Part shown: piece by piece, positions 1 through 6,938 of the stretch
How positions within the stretch are numbered: the stretch's first letter is position 1
Layout: each line of letters starts with the position of its first letter
NCBI GenBank assembly: GCA_946407235.1
Contig: CAMJNF010000009.1
Span: forward strand, 1 to 34,962
DNA from: an uncultured Fibrobacter sp.
GTDB lineage: Bacteria; Fibrobacterota; Fibrobacteria; Fibrobacterales; Fibrobacteraceae
Length of the DNA stretch: 34,962 nucleotides
Reading direction: 5' to 3'
Notes under the pieces: generated by a model
Told to the model about the DNA's origin: nothing
Database searches by the model: none
The model's input: only the letters and a program-made list of their open reading frames with translations
Position numbers and translations under genes: made by a program

Positions 1-54
1 GTCGTGCCAACGGTCTTCTACAATTTTCGGATTATAACGAGTTTCCATTTCCAT
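1..54 (-). CDS. valS: valyl-tRNA synthetase, N-terminal fragment (continues outside window)
   Basis: Minus-strand translation from ATG at 54: MEMETRYNPKIVEDRWHD, resembling class I Val/Leu-tRNA synthetase N-termini (YxPKxVExRW). Only 18 aa visible. Confidence 0.55.
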   Translation of the reverse strand, partial: MEMETRYNPKIVEDRWHD

Positions 55-74
55 AGTGGGCACAAAGATAGAAA

Positions 75-102
75 AGTAGGAAGTAGGAAGTAGGAAGTAG
101 GA
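75..102. repeat. Heptanucleotide tandem repeat AGTAGGA x4
   Basis: Direct reading: agtagga repeated four times; TAG at 77, 84, 91, 98. Confidence 0.9.
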
Positions 103-193
103 AGGAGAATGTAGCGGGAAATGCTATGAAAAATGCAGGACGGAATGCGTCGCTTTTCTATGTGAATGCGGATATTATGCGATTCACATATCT

Positions 194-472
194 TTAGCAG
201 AAATACGATATCTCGTTAAAGAATTCCGTCCATTTTTTTACAACCTCTTCATTACGTGCCTCGATAATTCGGAGAATGTTCTGCAAAACATGCGGGTTGA
301 TATGCGAATTATTATGAGCCAAGAGGCATTTCCCAGCCTTCGTAATCCAAATTTTAGTTGCGTTTGCAGAAGGCGTGCCTTCCGACACATGGATGTGAAT
401 TGGTTCTAATGGATTATTCTCGTTAGACCAGAAATAAACCCAAAATGATCCGATCTTAAAGATTTGCGGCAT
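194..472 (-). CDS. DUF4160 domain protein (toxin-antitoxin-like partner)
   Basis: MPQIFKIGSFWVYFWSNENNPLEPIHIHVSEG matches the DUF4160 pattern (MPxI...G..I.F...D..P.HIHV). Confidence 0.7.
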   Translation of the reverse strand: MPQIFKIGSFWVYFWSNENNPLEPIHIHVSEGTPSANATKIWITKAGKCLLAHNNSHINPHVLQNILRIIEARNEEVVKKWTEFFNEISYFC

Positions 473-779
473 TGCTAAACCCGCCTTTCTGAGAGAATTC
501 CATTATCAAATGAGCCGTAGACTCAATCACTTTCTTATAGCGATCGATTTCCTCATCTGAAAAACCGAATATATCTTCCCATGTATAGGAGGGTAAATAG
601 CATGTTGCCCGATGGAAGCCGTCTTTTGCGTCGGGCTTCTCAATGTACACCTTGACGCGACCGTCCTTTCCCATTTCGGAATGGACTATTTCAGCGTTAT
701 CGTCAAGTGTCATGAATGGGTACATCATATTGCTTACGGGCAATATAACTTTTTTCGGCCTATCTTGGCTAGTAGTCAT
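456..779 (-). CDS. Hypothetical protein overlapping and upstream of the DUF4160 gene
   Basis: 107-aa ORF overlapping the downstream DUF4160 start by 17 bp on the same strand. Confidence 0.5.
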   Translation of the reverse strand: MTTSQDRPKKVILPVSNMMYPFMTLDDNAEIVHSEMGKDGRVKVYIEKPDAKDGFHRATCYLPSYTWEDIFGFSDEEIDRYKKVIESTAHLIMEFSQKGGFSNAANL

Positions 780-784
780 TTTTT

Positions 785-985
785 TGATTGGATGGGGAAA
801 GCGTTAGACTTTCGCTACGCTCAAGTCTCAACTGTTCGGCTCGGTTATGACAGCTTGCGAGCAATCTGTCGCAACGCTCGCCTTATACAGTTGTCCCCTG
901 ATTGCAGCCGCTACGCGTCTTCCATCACCCCTTCGAGCGGGGCGCTCAGTCGCCGCGCCCCGCAACGCCCCGGGCTTTTATTTCA
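785..985. other. GC-rich non-coding island, candidate dispersed repeat
   Basis: Compositionally distinct from AT-rich flanks; contains inverted repeat GCGGGGCGC (937-945)/GCGCCCCGC (955-963). Confidence 0.4.
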
Positions 986-1051
986 CAGAAAGTGTAATTA
1001 TGTGTGTTTTTCTTATTATTTTTATTGGGAACTATCAGACGGAAGAATGTT

Positions 1052-2680
1052 ATGGATGTTGAAGAATTTGAGCAAAAAATTAGAGAAAATGAATATTCGA
1101 TATTGGGGGGAATAGCTGGATTTATAAGCCTTGTGCTTTTTATATGTGTGTTTATATCGGAAGATGTTCCTACTGGAATAGTTCGTTTTGGGGCTTTTCT
1201 AATTTTTTTATTGATTTCAATTCATTTGCTCAGAAAAAAGAATATCAAATTATCTGAAAATTCAAAAATTGAAAAAAATGACAAGTTTATAGATTTGAAA
1301 GCATTAAAGAACTCTCTCATTCCTTCACAAAAGAGGCTTTTTGATGATGCTTTGTGGATTCATCGAATTTATGAAAGAATATCCTTAAATAAAACATTCC
1401 GTCAACGAGTTGCTAAAGAAATCCATATTTCAAATAATCTGAATCCGTCGGAAGATTTTTCTATAGATGATATTCTTGTATTAGTGATTTGTGCGGATTT
1501 ACTGCATGTCCAAAAACAGTTGGGGCATGATTTTGATTATGGAAATAATGAAAGCTGTGGATTACTTTATTTTATAATTGGAAATGCTATTGCTGATGCA
1601 AAAGGCGATGATAAATGGGATCAAAAAGAAATTCAATCGTACTTTGGTGATCGAGAGAAAAAGGGACGCATTTTAGATTTTGTTATTTTTATAGAACAGA
1701 TTGAATCAACTTATAAAGACAAAGGAATACTCTCTTTAGTTTATGCTTTGGCGCCGACTAAAGAATTTAAAGACCAATTCAAATCAGCTTTATGTCAGTA
1801 TGCCACAACAATTGCAGAAATAGATGGAAATTGCACGGTGCAAGAGAATTTGTGGATTGAAAAATTAAAGGCGTGGGATGGGCTTGTTGAAAATAAAAGT
1901 AATGCTCAATTAAATGATTTAATCGGACTTGACTCTGTCAAAAAAGAAATTTCCACTTTCTATAATTTTCTGTCTTTACAAAAGAGACGTGAAATGCAGG
2001 GATTGCCTTTGCCGACAACGTCATATCATTGTGTTTTTACAGGTAATCCGGGAACGGGTAAAACAACTGTTGCTCGCATTATGGCTGGTTTTTATAAAGA
2101 TCTCGGTATTCTCAAAAGTGGTCATCTTGTTGAAGTTGATCGGTCAAAACTTGTTGCCGAATATGTTGGTCAGACTGCGGTTAAAACAAATAAAGTTATT
2201 GATGAAGCTTTAGATGGAGTCTTGTTTATTGACGAAGCGTACACTCTAGCAGGCGATGGCAATGATTTTGGAAAAGAAGCTATAGATACACTTTTGAAGC
2301 GTATGGAAGATGATCGAAAACGTCTTGTTGTTATTGTCGCTGGTTATACTAATGAGATGAAAAATTTCATTAATTCTAATCCCGGCTTGCAATCCCGGTT
2401 CAATAGGTATATTAACTTCCCTGATTACACCACGAATGAGATGATTCAAATTTTTGAAAAAATAGCTGATAAATATCGTTACACTATTGATGATTCTATG
2501 AAAAATGTGTTGGGGTCTTATATTGATGAGGCTCATCGTCTTAATGCTGAACATTTTGGTAATGCTCGCTTTGTTAGAAACCTTTTTGAAAAATGCATTG
2601 AAAATCAGGCGAATCGAATGGCTCAACAAACAGGTTGTAGCGATCTTAGCACTTTGACTGCGGAAGACTTACCGCATTAG
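1052..2680 (+). CDS. Membrane-anchored TerB-like / CbxX-CfqX (SpoVK-type) AAA+ ATPase
   Basis: Start at 1052 preceded by GGAAG; two hydrophobic helices near the N-terminus; TerB-like 'AEIDGNCTVQENLWIEKL'; Walker A GNPGTGKTT, Walker B GVLFIDEAY, and 'QSRFNRYINFPDYT'. Confidence 0.75.
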   Translation: MDVEEFEQKIRENEYSILGGIAGFISLVLFICVFISEDVPTGIVRFGAFLIFLLISIHLLRKKNIKLSENSKIEKNDKFIDLKALKNSLIPSQKRLFDDALWIHRIYERISLNKTFRQRVAKEIHISNNLNPSEDFSIDDILVLVICADLLHVQKQLGHDFDYGNNESCGLLYFIIGNAIADAKGDDKWDQKEIQSYFGDREKKGRILDFVIFIEQIESTYKDKGILSLVYALAPTKEFKDQFKSALCQYATTIAEIDGNCTVQENLWIEKLKAWDGLVENKSNAQLNDLIGLDSVKKEISTFYNFLSLQKRREMQGLPLPTTSYHCVFTGNPGTGKTTVARIMAGFYKDLGILKSGHLVEVDRSKLVAEYVGQTAVKTNKVIDEALDGVLFIDEAYTLAGDGNDFGKEAIDTLLKRMEDDRKRLVVIVAGYTNEMKNFINSNPGLQSRFNRYINFPDYTTNEMIQIFEKIADKYRYTIDDSMKNVLGSYIDEAHRLNAEHFGNARFVRNLFEKCIENQANRMAQQTGCSDLSTLTAEDLPH

Positions 2681-2695
2681 GAGAATAAACGATTG

Positions 2696-2723
2696 ATGTT
2701 TGCGTGTACAAACATTTCTTTTT
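2696..2723 (+). terminator. Rho-independent terminator after AAA+ gene
   Basis: ATGTTTG-CGTGTA-CAAACAT followed by TTCTTTTT. Confidence 0.6.
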
Positions 2724-2752
2724 AACTCAAATTTTATAAGAAAATTTGAAAA

Positions 2753-5170
2753 TTATTTCAAAAATCCGTATTGATAGACTTGGGGGCGGAGTTTTTCAGA
2801 TAGGGCCTTGTAGGCGGCTTCGAATGTGGCAAAGCTGACGGGAATGGAGTTGCCGGATTCGTTTTGTGCTTTTAAGGCTTGACGGATTTGATACCAGCCG
2901 ACATCGGGGCGGTTGAGTTTAAATTCTTCGCGGATTTTGTGGTTGAAAGATTGCTTGAAGTAAGCGGCCCAAATTTTCTTACCTTCGTCAAGGACCGCCT
3001 GCGCTTCGGCGCTGAAGGTTTTGCCTTCCATGTACTGCACCATGAAATCACTTTCGAAACGGTCGCTTGCTCCTACATCTTCTTCAGAAAAGGGTATAAA
3101 GTGATTGACGATGCTCCATTTTTTGCCATTCCATTCAAGATTGTTTGCACTAGCTGTGAGATTTTTTCCATGGAAAAGCATGTACATCAAACAATCGTCT
3201 ATAAATTCTTGTGAGAGTTCGCTGTTGGGTTGCAAGAATTGGTCGTTATGGTTAATCCAAGTATGGTCTATGAGGTGGCGAACGCTATACACTATAGCGA
3301 CCTGCCACATATTTTCTTTTGTAACATATAGTCCATGCCCGCCGCTATATCCTGAAGAAAAAATAGCGGTATCAGAAGAATGCTGAAAATCATTTGCATT
3401 AACAAAAAGATAACCAATCGCATTATCAGACCAAAACTTACAACGTAAATCTGTTGTACGAGAGGCCGGGGTAACGGCATTTTTTAATGGTAGAATTTCT
3501 TCATCATTATGAATAGGACGGTTAATCCAATCTGTTAAAAGTTTTGTATTCGGAATACTGTAATACTTCTTTTCTCCGATAGGATTTGCGCTCTTATCGA
3601 GAACTTCGCAGGAAATCTCTGAAGGAAATGTATATTTTGATTGTTTCACTTCGCTCGCAATGACGTTTGATGTTTTCCAAATAAGGAATCCTATCGGAAA
3701 GTCACCCTTGAGACCGTCAAATGATTTAGAGTGAACTATAAAACCGTTCAAATATTTTGCGAGCCAGTTTTGTCGAAATATTTCACATGTTTGTGAATTG
3801 ATGTATTTTAGTGTACTGAACATTGCTAGTGTAGCGTTAGGAATTTCCCGTGCAATTCGAGATACGAACTGTAAGAATAGCTCATTACTTGCTCGTCCAT
3901 ATGAGTTCATTCCAACACCTGCCCACTTCGTTTTATTTACGCCAATTTTATTTCCTTTTCCAATTCCATTTCCATTTTCTCCATACGGAGGATTTATCAG
4001 TACTAATAGTTTCTTCTTTCCATCGTTTGCATCGCGAAGGACATTCTGCAAAGTTTGTGGAATTTTATTCGTAAGGTCGTAATCAATTTTTCCGTCATCG
4101 GAAATGTCATCATTCAGATAATCGTATTGAAAACGCTCTGCAGACACGCAAATCTTTGCCGCTTTCATGATGTTCACGTCTTCCTGATCGAGGGTGCTCA
4201 TGAACAAATGACGGTGGTTGGAATGCTTAGCCTCAAGGTTCCCGACTCCGCAACACATATCCCACACGTAGTAATCCTTTTGCCAATTTGCTCCAAGCGT
4301 CTTTTCCAATAAGTCATAAGCCTTATCGACCACGTTGAGCGGTGTGTAGTACGCTCCTTTGAATGTTCGTTCGTCAACGGGAATTAAGCAATCGCGGCGC
4401 TCCAATAAGTAACTTCGAAATTCTTCTTTGGGCGGCCTATCGTAAATCGCCCAGAACTGGCTGTAACCATCCATACTCGCGATTTCGTAAGTTTTCCCGT
4501 TCAACAGGAATATCGGCTTATTGCCTTTGTGTAGCAACTCTGCAGACAAATGTTCGTGGGTACTGACCTTGCCATCACTCATCACATCGGCATAGAAAAA
4601 TTCTGCGTAGTTTTCGGGTTCCGCATTCACGATTTCTTTGCCGATTGTCTCGACCCATTTGTCAAAAACTTGCTTGAGGTTATCGGGTGTAATTTGCGTG
4701 CGAATGATTTCGCCATTCTCAATTGCATTCCGCAGAGTGTCGATGAATTCTTTCTCGTGCGTTTCTATGTTGAAACTTACAAAATGAGTTCCGATATACT
4801 GCGAAACGATATCTAGAGCGTCCTGCGTCACATCGCTTGCGGATTTGCCCCACTTGATGTGAACGTTCTTGTCTTGCAAAAGAGGAAGCGCAACGTCGGT
4901 TTTCATAATGGCTGCTTTGACACTATCGACCACGCAAAGGAATGGTGGAATGTGTTCGCCATCCTTGAGGGCTCGGTGGATGTAAAAAAGCAACTGCGTG
5001 AACATCTCGTAGAGAGATTTCTTGGAGCCGAACTTTGCTTCGAACCAAACTTCGCGTGTTTGAATATCGATTAAGTTTCGCTGAACCTGCTTAAGGTGCA
5101 GTGCCTTAATGTATTCTGCCTTCACATCTTCTTCGGACGAGGCTTTTTGTAGTCTTTCGAAAAGGCTCAT
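2753..5170 (-). CDS. N6-adenine DNA methyltransferase, probably single-chain R-M (type IIG-like)
   Basis: MTase motif I-like DMCCGVGNLE, motif IV NPPY (LVLINPPYGENG), GAYYTP; N-terminal 'LIDIQTREVWFEAKFGSKKSLYEMFTQLLFYI' consistent with a PD-(D/E)XK core. Confidence 0.75.
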   Translation of the reverse strand: MSLFERLQKASSEEDVKAEYIKALHLKQVQRNLIDIQTREVWFEAKFGSKKSLYEMFTQLLFYIHRALKDGEHIPPFLCVVDSVKAAIMKTDVALPLLQDKNVHIKWGKSASDVTQDALDIVSQYIGTHFVSFNIETHEKEFIDTLRNAIENGEIIRTQITPDNLKQVFDKWVETIGKEIVNAEPENYAEFFYADVMSDGKVSTHEHLSAELLHKGNKPIFLLNGKTYEIASMDGYSQFWAIYDRPPKEEFRSYLLERRDCLIPVDERTFKGAYYTPLNVVDKAYDLLEKTLGANWQKDYYVWDMCCGVGNLEAKHSNHRHLFMSTLDQEDVNIMKAAKICVSAERFQYDYLNDDISDDGKIDYDLTNKIPQTLQNVLRDANDGKKKLLVLINPPYGENGNGIGKGNKIGVNKTKWAGVGMNSYGRASNELFLQFVSRIAREIPNATLAMFSTLKYINSQTCEIFRQNWLAKYLNGFIVHSKSFDGLKGDFPIGFLIWKTSNVIASEVKQSKYTFPSEISCEVLDKSANPIGEKKYYSIPNTKLLTDWINRPIHNDEEILPLKNAVTPASRTTDLRCKFWSDNAIGYLFVNANDFQHSSDTAIFSSGYSGGHGLYVTKENMWQVAIVYSVRHLIDHTWINHNDQFLQPNSELSQEFIDDCLMYMLFHGKNLTASANNLEWNGKKWSIVNHFIPFSEEDVGASDRFESDFMVQYMEGKTFSAEAQAVLDEGKKIWAAYFKQSFNHKIREEFKLNRPDVGWYQIRQALKAQNESGNSIPVSFATFEAAYKALSEKLRPQVYQYGFLK
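3635..3667 (-). repeat. Dispersed repeat copy (GTCATTGCGAGCGAAGTGAAACAATC) inside the methyltransferase CDS
   Basis: Minus strand AACGTCATTGCGAGCGAAGTGAAACAATCAAAA encodes NVIASEVKQSK in frame; related copies at 5451-5480 and 29171-29193. Confidence 0.7.
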
Positions 5171-5193
5171 AAGGGCTCCTTCTAGCCCTTATG
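5168..5193 (-). promoter_or_regulatory. Hairpin containing the RBS and start codon of the methyltransferase
   Basis: Minus strand CATAAGGGCT-AGAAGG-AGCCCTTATG: perfect 10-bp arms, loop carries the SD (AGAAGGAG), 3' arm ends in the start ATG. Confidence 0.7.
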
Positions 5194-5194
5194 C

Positions 5195-5236
5195 AGTGCT
5201 GTCAATCCACGAAAAAAGCGTGGTGTCGAATGCACT
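5195..5236 (-). promoter_or_regulatory. Two-part stem-loop in the methyltransferase leader
   Basis: Minus strand AGTGC...CCACG-CTTTTTT-CGTGG...GCACT: paired arms 5232-5236/5195-5199 and 5219-5223/5207-5211. Confidence 0.45.
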
Positions 5237-5241
5237 TACTT

Positions 5242-5366
5242 GTTTCGAGGCTCTGGTAAACCTATTCCCAATAAGCACAAACGACCCACGCCCATTGCTG
5301 GACGTGAGTGTTCACCTTATTCTCGGGAATTTTTGAAATTTACCAGATTTCGAAACAGAGAATAAG
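5242..5366 (-). ncRNA. Candidate structured RNA / structured 5' leader, family unknown
   Basis: Stem 5242-5248/5350-5356 and 5252-5260/5339-5347; stem 5264-5275/5316-5330 with a 3-nt bulge; terminal stem 5284-5293/5300-5309 that pairs fully only as minus-strand RNA (two G-U pairs). Confidence 0.6.
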
Positions 5367-5450
5367 AGCTAACTCTACGTTAAACTCGGTACCCAATTCC
5401 TTGCGGTCTTGGGCTATGTCATAGTGAAATATATAAATATGCGGAATAGA

Positions 5451-5480
5451 GATTGCTTCGCTACGATTGCAATGACGTGA
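5451..5480 (-). repeat. Dispersed repeat copy (CACGTCATTGCAATCGTAGCGAAGCAATC)
   Basis: Reverse complement resembles the element at 3635-3667. Confidence 0.55.
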
Positions 5481-5598
5481 AAAATCAACTTTCGGTTTAA
5501 AAGATTCTACCTCTTGACGAATGGTGAACGTTTGTGTATTTTATAATCGTAGAATTTGTATTTGCGGGTTTTATGCTTGTTCCGCAAAGGAGTGAAAA

Positions 5599-6765
5599 AT
5601 GAAAAAAGTTGTTGCCGCAGCCACAAATATTGGCGAAGTTGATGTTTCGGCAAAGTCTGAATTTTCCTTGATTGATGAAAATATGCTCAAGTCGCGGATC
5701 TACACGATTCGTGGGCTTAAGGTAATGCTTGATGCCGATTTGGCTGAGATTTACGGGTATAGTACAAAGGCTTTCAATCGACAGGTCAAGAATAATATTG
5801 AAAAATTTGATGAAGATTTTCGATTTCAGTTGACAAAAGAAGAGTATTACGAAATTCTAAGGTGCAAAAATTGCACCTTAGAATTTACTGAAACTTATTT
5901 AGAGTTGAAAGAAATGACACTGAAACAGGGTAAGTATACAAAATATTTGCCCTTTGCATTTACCGAGCAGGGCATTTACATGCTCATGACGGTTCTTAAG
6001 GGCGAACGTGCTACAGCTCAAAGCAAGGCTCTTATCCGCCTTTTTAAGCAGATGAAGGACTACATTGTTGCTGAAAATCGAAGTTTGCTGGGTTCTGATG
6101 CTATAGCTCAAATTGCTTCACATACTGTTCAGAATACGAAGGATATTGCTGAAATTCGTGACGGTCTTGCCGAGACGCGTGAAGATGTTTCAGTGATGAA
6201 GTCGGACCTTCAAAAAGTTATGGAAAATTTCATTGATCCTAGCACTTTCAAACATTTCTTGATTTTGAACGGGCGTAAGCTGGAAGCGGATGTCGCCTAT
6301 ATGCAGATTTATGGCTTGGCAAAAAAGTCAATTACGATTGTCGATGATTACATTGGCGTGAAGACTCTGGACTTGTTGCGTGAAATTGCCAAGGGAGTTG
6401 CTGTAACGATTTATAGTGATGAATGTGGCTTTGAAACGTTAACGGATCGGTTGCAGAAGGATTTCTTAAAGGCACGCCCCGACATCTCGTTAAATGTGTA
6501 TGAAACGAACGGAAAATTTCACGACCGCTATATTTTCTTGGATTATGGATTAAAAAGCGAGAAATTATTTCACTGCGGGGCATCGAGTAAAGATGCTGGC
6601 AATAAAATCACTACGATTATGCAAATTGAATACACGGAAGCATATCACAACATCATTGCTATGCTAAAGGAGACTGCCAAAAACACGAAAACATCTTCGC
6701 TCGATAAAAGAACTTTAATTGATGAAAATGCCAATTTTAATGCTAGTACACAGAAAAGTACATAG
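5599..6765 (+). CDS. ORF6N-domain protein with C-terminal PLD-like domain; truncated C-terminus
   Basis: 'IYTIRGLKVMLDADLAEIYGYSTKAFNRQVKNNIEKFDEDFRFQLTKEE...YLPFAFTEQGIYML' is the ORF6N signature; C-terminal 'KFHDRYIFLD...FHCGASSKDAG' resembles an HxK/RxxxxD PLD half-motif. Confidence 0.8.
   Translation: MKKVVAAATNIGEVDVSAKSEFSLIDENMLKSRIYTIRGLKVMLDADLAEIYGYSTKAFNRQVKNNIEKFDEDFRFQLTKEEYYEILRCKNCTLEFTETYLELKEMTLKQGKYTKYLPFAFTEQGIYMLMTVLKGERATAQSKALIRLFKQMKDYIVAENRSLLGSDAIAQIASHTVQNTKDIAEIRDGLAETREDVSVMKSDLQKVMENFIDPSTFKHFLILNGRKLEADVAYMQIYGLAKKSITIVDDYIGVKTLDLLREIAKGVAVTIYSDECGFETLTDRLQKDFLKARPDISLNVYETNGKFHDRYIFLDYGLKSEKLFHCGASSKDAGNKITTIMQIEYTEAYHNIIAMLKETAKNTKTSSLDKRTLIDENANFNASTQKST
5852..5886. 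repeat. Perfect 16-bp inverted repeat with 3-nt spacer inside the ORF6N gene
   Basis: AAATTCTAAGGTGCAA-AAA-TTGCACCTTAGAATTT; encodes EILRCKNCTLEF. Confidence 0.95.
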
Positions 6766-6792
6766 AAAAGTACACAGAAAAGTGTACAGAAA
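6745..6792 (+). repeat. 12-nt tandem repeat x4 (agtacacagaaa), second unit mutated to a stop codon
   Basis: agtacacagaaa/agtacatagaaa/agtacacagaaa/agtgtacagaaa; TAG at 6763-6765. Confidence 0.9.
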
Positions 6793-6938
6793 ATTATTGA
6801 ACTTATTGCTGGTTATGGGCAAATTGTGAAGAATGCTTAATCAGACTTGAATTGTTCAAAGATGGTTAAAGAAAAAAGTCGCCCTCAGCGTGGACGACTT
6901 TTTGCAGGAATTGTTTGTCGAGTTAATTAAAACTGCGG

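Noticed and set aside
159-190. Inverted repeat TATGTGAAT...ATTCACATA downstream of the DUF4160 gene as a terminator
   Set aside because: Arms are real but there is no T-tract on the minus strand and the loop is long.
612-1115. ORF 612-1115 (+) and the nested ORF 847-1062
   Set aside because: Run antisense to a better gene and across the GC-rich repeat island; no domain or RBS support.
2728-2748. CAAATTTT-ATAAG-AAAATTTG as a methyltransferase terminator
   Set aside because: AT-only stem without a convincing T-run on the minus strand.
5242-5366. Identification of the structured leader as 6S RNA, RNase P, SRP or tmRNA
   Set aside because: Too short between closing arms for typical 6S, no large central bubble in the drawn fold, and none of the sequence signatures of the other families.
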